This document shows, piece after piece, positions 39,718-54,604 of a DNA stretch of 64,000 nucleotides (the stretch's first letter is position 1; each line of letters begins with the position of its first letter). Location: assembly GCA_903863375.1 (NCBI GenBank), contig CAIPBT010000105.1:1-64000 (forward strand). Reading direction: 5' to 3'. The notes beneath the pieces were generated by a model that saw only the letters and a list, made by a program, of their open reading frames with translations, did no database searches and was not told the DNA's origin. A program made the position numbers and the translations under genes. The stretch is from an uncultured Ferrovum sp. (GTDB taxonomy: Bacteria; Pseudomonadota; Gammaproteobacteria; Burkholderiales; Ferrovaceae).

Positions 39718-40198
39718 GAACCGTCGGGTAATAGGCGTTGCTGGTGCGACAGTAGTAGCGGTAGAGCACGTCAGATCCCGCTGGTGCCGTGCCCGCCACC
39801 GGCGGGGCCAGAAGTGTCACGGGCGGCTCTCCGGCAGGCACGACATACAGTGGGTCGAACGGCTGCCAGAACCACGGGTCGTAAAATCCAGCGTAGTAGA
39901 AGCCGACCCCGTAGAAGGGTGCGCCCCAACCATAGCGGTAGAAACCGTAGCCCGGCCGCAGCGGATGGCCGACCACGCGACCGATGCCACCAACCCCTGC
40001 AATGCCGCCGGCGGCCAGATGTCCGGCCGCGGGGGCACGTGCCACCGCACTCCGCGCAGCATGCGCGCTGCCGGCATGGCCGCCAGGACTGTGCGCCTGT
40101 GCCACCGGGGTGATCAGCGCCAGCGAGATGGCCAGCAACCGGGAAACACGATATCGGGTCTGGTGCAGGGACATGGTAAGGGTCTCGGGATCGGTCAC
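39677..40198 (-). CDS. Exported Gly/Tyr-rich hypothetical protein
   Basis: Signal-peptide-like N-term, GRVVGHPLRPGYGFYRYGWGAPFYGVGFYYAGFYDPWFWQPFDPLY; stop TGA lies within the 36-bp repeats. Confidence 0.6.
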   Translation of the reverse strand: MTDPETLTMSLHQTRYRVSRLLAISLALITPVAQAHSPGGHAGSAHAARSAVARAPAAGHLAAGGIAGVGGIGRVVGHPLRPGYGFYRYGWGAPFYGVGFYYAGFYDPWFWQPFDPLYVVPAGEPPVTLLAPPVAGTAPAGSDVLYRYYCRTSNAYYPTVPTCTVPWLKVVPQ

Positions 40199-40219
40199 CG
40201 CGGCGGCAGGCTTGGCGGC

Positions 40220-41014
40220 TTACTGGAAGGTCAGCGCAACACCGTTGATGTTGAGGGTGGCTACCAGCCCCAGTATGGCGCCGGCCGTATTGATACGGAA
40301 GCAGGAGGCGCTTGGAAATGGGTTCAGGCCATCGCTGACGCCGGTTGCCGTGAGTTGCACGGCATCATTCATGCACAGCAGCGCTGTGGACGCAGTATCG
40401 GCGTTCACTGCCAGGGTCTCTACCAAGGTACCATCGCTGACCGTGAGGGTACTGTCGTGGTAAATCGTTTCCGTGAACGACGGGAAGGTTTGCCCAACCA
40501 CCGCCGTGGCCGGCGCCGGCGTGTTGGCAGTCACCACCGTGAAACTGCCTGGTGTGGCCCCCGTCGATCCCAGCAGGGCCGTGCCGGTGGGATCGTAAAA
40601 ATTGGTGAATTGCTGGACGTTCACCAGCACCCCGTTCTGGTAAAGGCTCTGGTTGACGGTGGTACTGATCGCGCTGGCGCCGCTGAAGGTGGTTGCGGGT
40701 CCGGGAGTGATCGTCAGGTTCAGGGTGTAGGCATTGCCGAACCCGTCCACGCTGTGAACGGCATAGTTCTGTGCCGTAGTCGCCGACGCCGTCAGGGCGG
40801 GAGCGATGGCAAAGGTACTGGTGGAAGCCACTGGCGGAACAACCGCAGGAGCCACGTAGTTGGAGCAGTTTGGCCCGGGGCCGCAATAGCCATAACCGCC
40901 GTCGCCGCCACAACCGGACAGTGCAACCAGTCCGACAACCATGCCAATGCTGAGCAGGCCATGCTGCAGCAAACTCGATGGGCGAGTGTCACGCATCGTG
41001 AGCCAGTGCATCAT
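40220..41014 (-). CDS. Putative lipoprotein
   Basis: Lipobox-like VGLVALSGCGGDGG; approximate start at MMHWLTMRD. Confidence 0.65.
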   Translation of the reverse strand: MMHWLTMRDTRPSSLLQHGLLSIGMVVGLVALSGCGGDGGYGYCGPGPNCSNYVAPAVVPPVASTSTFAIAPALTASATTAQNYAVHSVDGFGNAYTLNLTITPGPATTFSGASAISTTVNQSLYQNGVLVNVQQFTNFYDPTGTALLGSTGATPGSFTVVTANTPAPATAVVGQTFPSFTETIYHDSTLTVSDGTLVETLAVNADTASTALLCMNDAVQLTATGVSDGLNPFPSASCFRINTAGAILGLVATLNINGVALTFQ

Positions 41015-41192
41015 ACGATCCTCCGAGTGCGGTTTGAGAAGTCTGCTGATCAATGCCAGTTGGAGCGCACGGGGCGGCTCTGGTTCGGATGGCAAGTGAT
41101 AAAACCTGTGATCGCGTAGGCTTTTTTGTAACAAACTATATGCAGCGTGCCTTCGTCATCTCTCCGCCCGTCAAGCGTCCAGGTCATCGCCC

Positions 41193-42659
41193 TTGAACAT
41201 TGTCTGGAAGTTCGGTCACTGCCCGACCCCGGAACCGGCGCGACGCCGTGCCGCCAATCCATCGCCACCGCCACTGCCATCGCCAGGACCATCGCCAGGA
41301 CCATCGCCCGGAATGGCTGGCCAGCCGGCCGGCGCAGCGAGCAAAGCCGCGCGACGCTTGCAGGCCCTGCTGGGCCGGATCGCCCTGCAACGGGACTTGC
41401 TGGCGCAGTGGGAGAGGTTTGCCGATGCCTATCAGGCCCGCTGTCTGCGCGATCTGGTGCCCTTGCAGGCGCGCCACCGCGATGCGCGGATTGCGGTCGT
41501 GCAGGCGCTGGACCGTGCTGCCCGCCACGCCGATCTCAGCACGGTGCAGCGCGGCATGGTGCGTGACATCCTGCTGGGCTATCTCGACAGTCTGCTGCGG
41601 GAATCGCGCAGCCCGGAACTGCTGGCGCTCTTTTTGCATCACGCGCAGCAGGACTACGAAACGGTTCTGGCAGACCGCATCGCGTATCTGCGGCGCATGG
41701 CCCAGCATCGTACCGGCGTTGACCTGAGGGATCTGCCACCGATGGAGTCGGTGGAAGCCTGCGCCGAGGCCATCGAGGCTCGCCTGCGCGCGGCTGGTCA
41801 GAAGCCGGCGAAGGCAACAGACGACGAGGCCGCCGCTGACGGGGACAACGTGGGTCCGGACTACACGGCGCCGGACAACGTGGATTCGCATGCGACACAT
41901 CCCCACGACCGTCGGGCGCGCAAGCGGGCGGCGCGCGCCGCCCGCCGGCAGCAGGCTGCAGACAGCGCGACCAGCCCGCAGGCCGCTGGCGCCCCTGCGC
42001 AGGATGCCCCCGAAATCGATTCCGGCCACGCTGGCCGGCACGCCCGTGCCGGCGGGACCAGCCAGCTCACCCAGGCGCTGCTGCGCCGTCAGGCGGAAGA
42101 GGCTGCCGTATTGGCGCTGCGTGCCCTCTACCGCAAGCTCGCGTTCGCCCTGCATCCCGACCGCGAGCGCGACCCGCAGGAGCAGGCGCGCAAGACCCGC
42201 TGGCTGCAACAGGCGAATGCAGCGTACGCCCAACGGGACCTTCCGGCACTGCTGGCCATTCAGGCGGAGCTGTCCGCCGATCAGCGCGCCCGGCTGGGCG
42301 GCAACGTCAGCCTGCTGGATGGGCTGCCACCCGAGCGCATGACCGCACTGCTGGTGGTGCTGGAAGACCAGGCGGAGCGCCTGCGCGCAGCGGTCGCCTC
42401 CGCCATGGCGCCCTTCGAGGGCATGGCATCGGTGCGGCAACGCGGCAAGCTCACCCCGGAGGCCGTGCAGGCGTCACTGGATGAAAACCTGCAGCACCTG
42501 CGCGAGAGCATCCGCGTGCTGCAGGCCGAGGCCCGCCGCCTGGCCGACCTCGATGATCTGCAGCGGCGCCTGAAACAGCACCGCAAACAGTGGCGAGGCC
42601 GGTCCGAATGGTCGAGCCTGGACGATCTGGACGATCTGGTCGCGGGCTGGCAAACCTAG
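41193..42659 (+). CDS. J-domain (DnaJ-like) protein
   Basis: C-terminal half ALRALYRKLAFALHPDRERDPQEQARKTRWLQQANAAYAQRDLPALLAIQAEL (HPD motif). Confidence 0.78.
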   Translation: MNIVWKFGHCPTPEPARRRAANPSPPPLPSPGPSPGPSPGMAGQPAGAASKAARRLQALLGRIALQRDLLAQWERFADAYQARCLRDLVPLQARHRDARIAVVQALDRAARHADLSTVQRGMVRDILLGYLDSLLRESRSPELLALFLHHAQQDYETVLADRIAYLRRMAQHRTGVDLRDLPPMESVEACAEAIEARLRAAGQKPAKATDDEAAADGDNVGPDYTAPDNVDSHATHPHDRRARKRAARAARRQQAADSATSPQAAGAPAQDAPEIDSGHAGRHARAGGTSQLTQALLRRQAEEAAVLALRALYRKLAFALHPDRERDPQEQARKTRWLQQANAAYAQRDLPALLAIQAELSADQRARLGGNVSLLDGLPPERMTALLVVLEDQAERLRAAVASAMAPFEGMASVRQRGKLTPEAVQASLDENLQHLRESIRVLQAEARRLADLDDLQRRLKQHRKQWRGRSEWSSLDDLDDLVAGWQT

Positions 42660-42681
42660 CTGACAACGCCAGCCTGCAAGC

Positions 42682-44913
42682 CTACAGGTCTGCCACCAGC
42701 GACAGGATCAGGCTGCGACGGGGCAGGGTGTTCAGCAGGTTGCCCTCGGCGGCGACGGCGGCTGGCCCGCCGTTGTCGGTCACCGAAGCCTGATCCTGCA
42801 GATTGCGCACCGCAAGGCTCAGCCGCACGTGCTGCAGTCCGATGGTGTCGCCCAGCTGCCGCGTGACGGTGAGGTCAGCGTAATGGTAGGGCTCCACCCG
42901 GCGCGCCGGACTGGCGCTGCCGCCCGCGCCCTGGTAGGCCACGCCGACAAACTTGGCAAGCAGACTGGCTTTCCAGGCACCCTCGGCAAAGACCAGGCCG
43001 GCAAGGCCCGTGTAGGAGGGCACCAGGGGCACGTCCTGCCCCACCTGCTGATTGGCCGCGGCAATGCCGGCGGTCTGGTACTCGGCACGGATCAGGCTGG
43101 CGTTGGCGAGGGTTCCAAACCCCGCCCCCAGATCCACCCGTCCCTCCAGTTCCAGGCCGCGGTAACGCACGTCCCCATGGTTGGCCGATACCGTCACACC
43201 GTTGGTGGTGGTGGTGTCGATGTAGTTGGAAAAATTGACCAGATAGGCGGTCAGGCCAAGATCGTAGGCCGTGGTCTCACGCACCAGGCCGACCTGCCAG
43301 GCAACGGCACTCTGCGCTTGTGCCTGGTTCGATTGGGCCGGCGTATTGGTGTTGTAGAACAGCGCCTGGCCGGGCACTTCGGTGCCGCGCGCCACCTGTA
43401 ACAGCAGGCTGGTGTCGCCATCCAGCTTCAGGGTGGCATCCACGCCCGGCAGGGTGGAACTCACGGTACGGGTGAGTTCCTGCGACGTCCCCGGCCGAAA
43501 GTTCTGGTTGACCAGGGCATCGTAGCCGCGCCGGACCTGCTGGTGGCGCACGCCGGGTCGCACGCTGAGGGCATCGGTGACGATCCACTGGTACGAAACA
43601 TAGGGCTGCAGCGTGTCGAGATGGCTCGTGAACGCGTAGTAGCTTGGGCTGTTGTTGTTCCGGTTGGCGTTGTAGAACTGGCCATTGCTCAGGTCGATGG
43701 CGTAACGGCTGGCCTGTTCCCGGCTGTGGTCCACCCAGATGCCGGCCTGGAAGAAACCGTTGCGATCTTCGTGGCTGGTTCGCACCACGGCGCCGGTGGT
43801 GCGGTAATCCTGGTTGCTCAGGCGCCCGGCGATGTCGGTGGTGGGCGGGCCGAAGCCGCCCGGCATTGGCGATGCCGTTTCGTCGCCGTTCAGACCCAGG
43901 CCCGTCGTGGCGTAAAGGTAGGTGTAGACCGTGGTTTCCAGCAGCCAGGCGCCATCCAGCGGCGCGTGCCAGCGCACGTAGCCGAAATCGGCCCGCCGGT
44001 CGGTGGTGGCATAACCGTAGAAGTCGGCCCGTTGCGGATCTGCGCTGAAACCATAGGCGGATCCGGCCGTCGCCAGCCGCAGGGTGGTGCTGTTGGGTGG
44101 ATTGTTGAAGTGATAGCGGTCGAAGGTGTACAGCGCCGTGAGCTGCGCTCCGCCCGCCAGCCTCCATTCCGCTTTCACCAGCACGTCATCCTTGCGGCCA
44201 TCGGCATTGCTCAGCACCCCGGCGCTTTGCAGGTGTTCGACATTCAGCAGGGCGCCGCCGTCGCCCGCAGCCTGCGGCCGGCCGGTACTCACCGTTGCGC
44301 CGACCAGCGAGGTGGCAAAGCTGCCAGCACTGGCCATCAGCCGGGTACTCGCCACACGGGGTAGTTCGAGGGTCGACAGATGGATCGTCCCGCCCAAATT
44401 GGCATAGCCTAGGTCGGCTGCCCCGCCTGGACTGCGGTCGACGATCACCCGGCTCAGGGTGGCCGCCGGAAAATACGAGGTGCTGTGGTGGGCGAAGGTG
44501 TCGGGATCCTGCACCGGAATGTCATCCACCAGCAGGTTGAACTGGGTATCGGTGAAACCCCGCAGCGACTGGTTCTTGGCGGCATCAAAACCTTCACCGT
44601 TGGGAGCGCTCTCGACGTAACTCGGCGTGAGCTTGGCGAGCGAGCCATAGTCGCCGAAGGGCGTTGCCACCTCGTGAATCGCCTCTTCGCCCAGCAGCGA
44701 GCGTGGGGTGCCTTGGTCGCGCAGGGCCTCGCTGACGGGCAGGGTACGCGGCTCGCTAGTGCCCACTGCCAGGATCGGCTCCAGGGATTCGAGGGGGGCG
44801 GCCCGCGCCATGGCGGGTAGCGCGATGGCTGCCAGCGCCTGGCAGATCGGCACCAGGCAGGCAGTGCGCCTCGCCGAGACGCTGCGCGAAATCCTGGCGA
44901 CCGATGCGGACAT
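42682..44913 (-). CDS. TonB-dependent receptor
   Basis: Plug domain (NQSLRGFTDTQFNLLVDDIPVQDPDTFAHHSTSYFPAATLSRVIVDRSPG) and outer-membrane barrel. Confidence 0.93.
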   Translation of the reverse strand: MSASVARISRSVSARRTACLVPICQALAAIALPAMARAAPLESLEPILAVGTSEPRTLPVSEALRDQGTPRSLLGEEAIHEVATPFGDYGSLAKLTPSYVESAPNGEGFDAAKNQSLRGFTDTQFNLLVDDIPVQDPDTFAHHSTSYFPAATLSRVIVDRSPGGAADLGYANLGGTIHLSTLELPRVASTRLMASAGSFATSLVGATVSTGRPQAAGDGGALLNVEHLQSAGVLSNADGRKDDVLVKAEWRLAGGAQLTALYTFDRYHFNNPPNSTTLRLATAGSAYGFSADPQRADFYGYATTDRRADFGYVRWHAPLDGAWLLETTVYTYLYATTGLGLNGDETASPMPGGFGPPTTDIAGRLSNQDYRTTGAVVRTSHEDRNGFFQAGIWVDHSREQASRYAIDLSNGQFYNANRNNNSPSYYAFTSHLDTLQPYVSYQWIVTDALSVRPGVRHQQVRRGYDALVNQNFRPGTSQELTRTVSSTLPGVDATLKLDGDTSLLLQVARGTEVPGQALFYNTNTPAQSNQAQAQSAVAWQVGLVRETTAYDLGLTAYLVNFSNYIDTTTTNGVTVSANHGDVRYRGLELEGRVDLGAGFGTLANASLIRAEYQTAGIAAANQQVGQDVPLVPSYTGLAGLVFAEGAWKASLLAKFVGVAYQGAGGSASPARRVEPYHYADLTVTRQLGDTIGLQHVRLSLAVRNLQDQASVTDNGGPAAVAAEGNLLNTLPRRSLILSLVADL

Positions 44914-45037
44914 GGCGTCTTCCCTGGTGAACGGAAGATCGACAGTAACAAGTGGTGGTGACAGTTTTACTCAATCTGGATGGCAACCCGGTTTCCTGTC
45001 ATCCTGATGCTCCAGCCACCTTGATGAGGAAGCACCC

Positions 45038-45322
45038 ATGCCGCGAGCCATCTGGAACGATGCCGTGATCGCTGAAAGCACCGCCTGCCATACGGTGGAG
45101 GGCAACACCTACTTTCCCCCGGAAGCGTTGAAAGCCGACTATTTCCGGCCGAGTGACCATCACAGCACCTGCGGCTGGAAAGGCGAGGCGAGCTACTACC
45201 ATGTCGAGGTGAATGGCAAGACCAACGCCAATGCGGCGTGGTTCTATCCCACGCCAAAGGCTGCGGCGGCCGAAATCACTGGCTATGTCGCGTTCTGGAA
45301 GGGCGTGCAGATCGAGCCCTGA
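45038..45322 (+). CDS. DUF427 domain-containing protein
   Basis: AIWNDAVIAESTACHTVEGNTYFPPEALKADYFRPSDHHSTCGWKGEASYYHVEV. Confidence 0.93.
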   Translation: MPRAIWNDAVIAESTACHTVEGNTYFPPEALKADYFRPSDHHSTCGWKGEASYYHVEVNGKTNANAAWFYPTPKAAAAEITGYVAFWKGVQIEP

Positions 45323-45370
45323 GGCCTCCCGGCGGCTGAGGTCGGGCCGCCAGCCGGGGTGAGGCTGTCC

Positions 45371-46684
45371 TCAGCGAGCGGCATCGCGCGCCAGACGTAC
45401 GCCGGTGTACTGCCAGCGCGCCCCGGTCGGAAAGAAGTTGCGATACGTGTCACGGGCGTGATCCGGCGGTGTGGCGGCACTGCTGCCACGCAGCACATAC
45501 TGGTTGACCATGAACTTGCCGTTGTACTCCCCAACGGCGCCGGCGGCCGCCTGAAATCCAGGGTAGGGTGCGTAGCTTGACGATGTCCACTGCCATGCCA
45601 CGTCATGCAGCTGGTACAGGGAGCCTGCCGGTGCCTGACGAGCGCCATGTTCCCATTCCGCTTCCGTCGGCAGCCGCGCGCCGGCCCAGCGCGCGTAGGC
45701 ATCGGCCTCGTAGTAGCTTAGATGCAGCACCGGGTCTTCCGCCTGCAGGGGTTGGCGGCCCTGCAGGGTGAACAGGCTCCAGCCGCCCGCGTCAGGTTGC
45801 CAATACAGGGGAGCGCTGTATCCGCCCGCCTGCAGCCAGTCCCAGCCTTCGGCCAGCCACAGGCCCGGGTCCTGATAGCCACCCGCTGCCAGAAAGGCGG
45901 CGTACTCGCCCTGGGTCACCAGCCGGCGGGCCAGGGCAAAGGGCGCAAGGTAGACGCGGTGCCGGGGCCGTTCGTTGTCGAAATGAAACCCCTCGCCGGT
46001 GTGGCCGATTTCCTGCAGGCCCCCGGCAAATCCGGCCCAATCCGGATCCTGCTGCTGCTGCTGCGGTTGCAGCTGCTGTTGCTGCTGTTGCTGCCGTTTC
46101 TGCAGTTGCTGCGCAGCGTCGCTGGAAGCATGCCGGCCGGTTGCGGCGGGGGCGCAGGCGGTTGTGCCAACCAGCGGCCCATACACTGGCATCAGCGGAT
46201 TGCAGGACAACAGGAACTTGATGTCGGTGACAATCAGTTCCTGGTGCTGCTGCTCGTGGTGCAGGCCCAGTTCCAGCAGCGACCAGAGGGCCGCCTGTTC
46301 GGGCGCCGGCCAGTCACGCGCAGCGGCACACAGGCGCTCCAGGCGCGCGTTGACGCTGGCGCGATACTGGTAAACCTCCGCGAGCGGCGGCCGGGTCAGC
46401 AGGCCGCGTTGTGGCCGCGGATGGCGCTCGCCAACCTGCTGATAATACGAGTTGAAGAGCACGCGGAACGCAGGATGCACCGGCACGTAGTCGGATTCGA
46501 AGCGCTCGAGCACGAACGTTTCAAAGAACCAGGTGGTATGACCCAGATGCCATTTCACCGGGCTCGCGTCGGGCATCGCCTGTACACAGCAGTCTTCCGC
46601 GCTCAGCGGCGCCGCCAGCGCCTCGGTGCGGCTGCGGACGGCGCGCAGACGCGCCAGAAGGTCGACCACCAGGGTACCGGTCAT
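45371..46684 (-). CDS. egtB: Ergothioneine biosynthesis protein EgtB
   Basis: DinB-like N-term (KWHLGHTTWFFETFVLE) and FGE-sulfatase domain (RLPTEAEWEHGAR; FMVNQYVLRGSS). Confidence 0.94.
   Translation of the reverse strand: MTGTLVVDLLARLRAVRSRTEALAAPLSAEDCCVQAMPDASPVKWHLGHTTWFFETFVLERFESDYVPVHPAFRVLFNSYYQQVGERHPRPQRGLLTRPPLAEVYQYRASVNARLERLCAAARDWPAPEQAALWSLLELGLHHEQQHQELIVTDIKFLLSCNPLMPVYGPLVGTTACAPAATGRHASSDAAQQLQKRQQQQQQQLQPQQQQQDPDWAGFAGGLQEIGHTGEGFHFDNERPRHRVYLAPFALARRLVTQGEYAAFLAAGGYQDPGLWLAEGWDWLQAGGYSAPLYWQPDAGGWSLFTLQGRQPLQAEDPVLHLSYYEADAYARWAGARLPTEAEWEHGARQAPAGSLYQLHDVAWQWTSSSYAPYPGFQAAAGAVGEYNGKFMVNQYVLRGSSAATPPDHARDTYRNFFPTGARWQYTGVRLARDAAR
46048..46107. repeat. CAG/CTG-rich microsatellite encoding poly-Gln inside egtB
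   Basis: Encodes QKRQQQQQQQLQPQQQQQDPD on the minus strand. Confidence 0.85.
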
Positions 46685-47607
46685 GGCTGCGCCAGCACCA
46701 CGGCAAACCAGTCCAGCGGATCCGTCCAGACCTGGCAGGCGTGAAATCCTGCGCGCGCCAGCAGTGCGGTGAATCCGGCCGGCGTGTGCTTGTAGCTGTT
46801 TTCGGTATGGATGCGCTCACCGGCCCGGAAATGACGGCCACCACCCGGCCACCGCACCCACTGGTCGCTGAGTGCCTGCAGGTGCATCTCGATGCGGGCC
46901 AAGGCTGGGTCGTAGAGCGCGACGTGGCCCCACTGCAGGGGATCGAAGTCGGTCTCGATCAACCGGTTGAGATGGACCAGGATGTTGCGGTTGAATTCGG
47001 CGGTGATGCCACTTGCGTCATCGTAGGCCTGCTGCAGCACCTCACTGTCTTTCACCAGATCGACGCCGATCAGCAGCGCCCCGTCGTCGCCAATCAGGCC
47101 GCGCACCCGTTGCAACAGGGCCAGCGCCTCCTCCGGATCAAAATTGCCAATCGACGAGCCCGGATAGAACACCAGGCGATGGTTACGCGGCAGGTCTTCC
47201 GGCAGCGTGACGGTGTCGTGCAGGTCTCCCGCCACCGCAATGGCCTCCATGCCGGGAAATTCTGCCCGCAGACCAGCCACTGCCAGTTCCAGGAAGTCGG
47301 TTGCAATGTCCACGCCAACAAACCGCGCTGGCTCGATCAGGCGGCACAGCAGGCGCGCTTTTTCACAGCTGCCGGCGCCCAGTTCGATCAGGGTCCGCCC
47401 CGTGCCGATGGCCGCCGCGATCTCGCCCCCGGCCCGCTGCATCACGCTGCGTTCGGTGCGTGTCGGGTAGTACTCCGGCAGGCGGGTGATTTCCTCGAAC
47501 AGCGTAGACCCTCGTGTATCGTAAAAATACATCGGCGAGATCCGGGCTGGCTGGTCCAGCAAACCCTGAACCAGGGCAGGAAAGGCGGCGTGGTGCTGCT
47601 GGGGCAT
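46681..47607 (-). CDS. egtD: L-histidine N-alpha-methyltransferase EgtD
   Basis: YFYDTRGSTLFEEITRLPEYYPTRTERSVMQ; TLIELGAGSCEKARLLCRLI; 4-bp overlap with egtB. Confidence 0.95.
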   Translation of the reverse strand: MPQQHHAAFPALVQGLLDQPARISPMYFYDTRGSTLFEEITRLPEYYPTRTERSVMQRAGGEIAAAIGTGRTLIELGAGSCEKARLLCRLIEPARFVGVDIATDFLELAVAGLRAEFPGMEAIAVAGDLHDTVTLPEDLPRNHRLVFYPGSSIGNFDPEEALALLQRVRGLIGDDGALLIGVDLVKDSEVLQQAYDDASGITAEFNRNILVHLNRLIETDFDPLQWGHVALYDPALARIEMHLQALSDQWVRWPGGGRHFRAGERIHTENSYKHTPAGFTALLARAGFHACQVWTDPLDWFAVVLAQP

Positions 47608-47782
47608 GCGCAAGATCCGAAATGCAGGTTCTGGAAGTCCGGTCGGGGTGCGAGGTAACTCCGGGAAGCAAGGCCACCCGGGGACAACCCTGCAACCCGG
47701 CCAGTGCGCCCTGACCGATCGCACCGCCGGAAGGCTACCACTCCCGACACTGCCACTGCCAGCACGCGTCTCCGGTCGACGC

Positions 47783-47918
47783 CTGTCCCGGGTCAGGGCA
47801 CGTCCATGGCCAGGGACTGTCCCCGGTCAGGGCGCGTTTATGGCCATGGCCTGTTCCCGGTCAGGGCGCGTCCATGGCCAGTGCCTGTCTCGGGCCAGCG
47901 CGCGTTCGTGGCCGTGGC
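47783..47918. repeat. 34-bp tandem repeat, 4 copies
   Basis: ctgtcccgggtcagggcacgtccatggccaggga / ctgtccccggtcagggcgcgtttatggccatggc / ctgttcccggtcagggcgcgtccatggccagtgc / ctgtctcgggccagcgcgcgttcgtggccgtggc. Confidence 0.93.
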
Positions 47919-47949
47919 GTGTCTTGGTGGCGCTGGTGTCACGCGGTAA

Positions 47950-51950
<4,001 letters not shown>

Positions 51951-52036
51951 GCCGGCGGCCCGCCGCCTGCTGCCCCTGCCTGCTGCCTCGCAGCGCCGGG
52001 CCACAGCAAGCGTGCCGGCACTGTCGCGTCGCTCGA

Positions 52037-52396
52037 TCAGTCGTGATCGCGGGCAGACCGGCCTTTTTTGATGACGGCGTCACGCCGCTTCGACTCAAGC
52101 CGGCGCTCCTTCGAGCCACGGGTGGGTCGGGTGGCGTAGCGCTTGGGCGCGACATAATTCAGCAGTTTCAGCTTGCCGATCAGGCGCTCGAAGGCCAGCT
52201 CGCGATTGCGGTGCTGCGAGGGCGTGTCGTCGCATACCAGCACCACCCCACTCGGCAGATGGCGTAGACGTACGGCCGAGCTGGTCTTGTTGACATGCTG
52301 ACCGCCCGGGCCGCTGGCGCGAAACGCCGACATTTCCACCTCGCGATCCAGCACGCTGCGGTCGAGACTGTAGGGAGGTGGAACGGCGGCAGCCAT
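52037..52396 (-). CDS. arfB: Alternative ribosome-rescue factor/peptidyl-tRNA hydrolase ArfB
   Basis: VEMSAFRASGPGGQHVNKTSSAVRLRH (GGQ motif), basic C-terminus. Confidence 0.92.
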   Translation of the reverse strand: MAAAVPPPYSLDRSVLDREVEMSAFRASGPGGQHVNKTSSAVRLRHLPSGVVLVCDDTPSQHRNRELAFERLIGKLKLLNYVAPKRYATRPTRGSKERRLESKRRDAVIKKGRSARDHD

Positions 52397-52418
52397 GGAG
52401 CGGTGGGCGGACGGCGGC

Positions 52419-54500
52419 TTACTTGATGCGCATACCAGGGGTGGCACCGCTGTCCGGCGACAGGATGAACAGGCCGTTGCCGTCGCCGGCCGCCAGTACC
52501 ATGCCCTGCGATTCCCCAAAGCGCATCTTGCGCGGCGCGAGGTTGGCCACCATCACGGTCAGGCGACCCTCCAGCTGCTCGGGCGTATAGGCCGATTTGA
52601 TCCCCGCAAATACCTGTCGGGTTTCGAAGCCCAGGTCGAGGGTCAGGCGCAGCAGCTTGTCGGCTTCCGGCATGGCTTCTGCCTTGACGATGCGTGCCAC
52701 GCGCAGGTCGATACGGCTGAAGTCGTCAATGCCGATGGTCTCGGCAATCGGCGGCGGGGCTTTCGGGGTCTCGGCAACCGGCGGTGGGGCTTTCGGCGGC
52801 GTGGCGGCCGGCGTCGCGGCGGCTGGTGTTGGCGCTGCTGCCAACGCTGCGGCGGCGCCTGCCGCGACCGCAGTCAGGAGCGCCTGCACCTGTATCGGCT
52901 CGATACGTTGCATCAGGTGCTGGTAGTCGGCGATCGGCTGATCGAGCAGGGTGGCATCCAGCGCTTCCCAGGTCAGGGCTGGTACGCCGAGCAGCGCCTC
53001 GACCTTCGTCGCCACGGCAGGCAGCACCGGTTTGAGGTAGAGCGTCAGCAGGCGGAACAGCTCCAGACAGGCTGTGCAGACGGTGTGTAGTTCTTCCTGA
53101 CGCGCGGCATCGCGGGCGATTTCCCAGGGCTTGTTGCCATCCACATACTGGTTGGCCAGATCGGCCAACGCCATGATCTCGCGCATGGCCCGGCTGTATT
53201 CCCCGTTCTCGTAGGCCTGCGCGATGGTGTCGGCCTGGCTGCGGAACTGGGCCACCAGCGCTTCGGCGGCAGGCGGCAGTGCCCGTGCGGTTCGTCCACC
53301 ACAGCGCTTGCGGATGAAGCCGGCGGTGCGGCTAGCCAGGTTGACATACTTGCCGACCAGGTCGCTGTTGACCCGCGCCGTGAAGTCTTCCAGGTTCAGG
53401 TCGATATCGTCGAGACCTGCGTTGAGCTTGGCCGCATAGTAATACCGCAAGTGTTCCGGGCTCAGGTGCGCCAGGTAATCGGCCGCCGTGATGAACGACC
53501 CACGGCTTTTCGACATCTTCGCGCCGTTCACGGTCAGAAAACCGTGCACGTGCAGCTGGGTCGGCGTGCGGTAGCCGGCACGCGCCAGCATGGCAGGCCA
53601 GAACAGGCTATGGAAGTACAGGATGTCCTTGCCGATGAAGTGATGCAGTTCGGCCGTCGAATCGACGCCCCACCAGTCGTCAAAGGCAAGGCCTTCGCGC
53701 TGGGCGAGGTGCTGGAAGCTGCCCATGTAACCCACCGGGGCATCCAGCCAGACATAGAAATACTTGTCGGTGGTGCCGGGAATGGCGAAGCCGAAATACG
53801 GTTTGTCCCGGCTGATGTCCCAATCGCTGAGACCGGCCTCGAACCATTCCCCCATCTTGTTGGCGGCCGCCGGTGGAATGGTGCCGGAGCGGGTCCATGC
53901 CTGCAGGAAGCTGCTGCATTCGCCCAGCCGGAAAAAATGGTGGTCGGAACTCCGGCGCTCCGGGGTTGCCCCAGTCACTGCCGAGTACGGCGCGATCAGT
54001 TCGGTCGGGGCATAGGTGGCGCCGCAGACCTCACAGGAGTCGCCGTACTGGTCTTTGGCGTGACAGCGCGGACACTCACCCTTCACGAAGCGGTCGGCCA
54101 GGAACATTTCGCGCTTGGGGTCGTAGAACTGTTCGACCGGTCGCACGGAGATCAGGCCGGCGTCTTTCAGGCGCAGATAGATCTGTTCCGCGAACTGCCG
54201 GGTTTCTTCGGTGTGGGTGCTGTAATAGAGGTCGTAGCTGATGTCGAAGCCCTGGAAATCGCGCAGGTGCTCGTTGCGCGAGCGCTCGATCAGCGTTTCG
54301 GGGCTGATCGCCGCTTTTTCCGCGGCCAGCATCACCGGGGCACCATGGGTGTCGTCGGCACAGACGTAGTACACCTCGTGTCCGCGCATGCGCTGGAAGC
54401 GCACCCAGATGTCGGTTTGCACGTGCTCCAGCATGTGCCCCAGATGGATGCTGCCGTTGGCGTAGGGAAGGGCACTGGTGACAAGGATCTGGCGGGACAT
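52419..54500 (-). CDS. metG: Methionyl-tRNA synthetase
   Basis: [42 protein letters not shown]-terminal tRNA-binding domain. Confidence 0.97.
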   Translation of the reverse strand: MSRQILVTSALPYANGSIHLGHMLEHVQTDIWVRFQRMRGHEVYYVCADDTHGAPVMLAAEKAAISPETLIERSRNEHLRDFQGFDISYDLYYSTHTEETRQFAEQIYLRLKDAGLISVRPVEQFYDPKREMFLADRFVKGECPRCHAKDQYGDSCEVCGATYAPTELIAPYSAVTGATPERRSSDHHFFRLGECSSFLQAWTRSGTIPPAAANKMGEWFEAGLSDWDISRDKPYFGFAIPGTTDKYFYVWLDAPVGYMGSFQHLAQREGLAFDDWWGVDSTAELHHFIGKDILYFHSLFWPAMLARAGYRTPTQLHVHGFLTVNGAKMSKSRGSFITAADYLAHLSPEHLRYYYAAKLNAGLDDIDLNLEDFTARVNSDLVGKYVNLASRTAGFIRKRCGGRTARALPPAAEALVAQFRSQADTIAQAYENGEYSRAMREIMALADLANQYVDGNKPWEIARDAARQEELHTVCTACLELFRLLTLYLKPVLPAVATKVEALLGVPALTWEALDATLLDQPIADYQHLMQRIEPIQVQALLTAVAAGAAAALAAAPTPAAATPAATPPKAPPPVAETPKAPPPIAETIGIDDFSRIDLRVARIVKAEAMPEADKLLRLTLDLGFETRQVFAGIKSAYTPEQLEGRLTVMVANLAPRKMRFGESQGMVLAAGDGNGLFILSPDSGATPGMRIK

Positions 54501-54604
54501 GGTGGAAAAGGCCGGGTTCTGTACAGTTGTCAATTGTAGCAAAGCCGCACGCCGAGCCTGTCTGGCGAAGGGGTATATAATCTGCGGCAACTCAAGGAGA
54601 ACGC

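Noticed and set aside
45371-47607. egtB-egtD as a novel pathway
   Set aside because: Standard two-gene ergothioneine biosynthesis pair; only the poly-Q tract is unusual.
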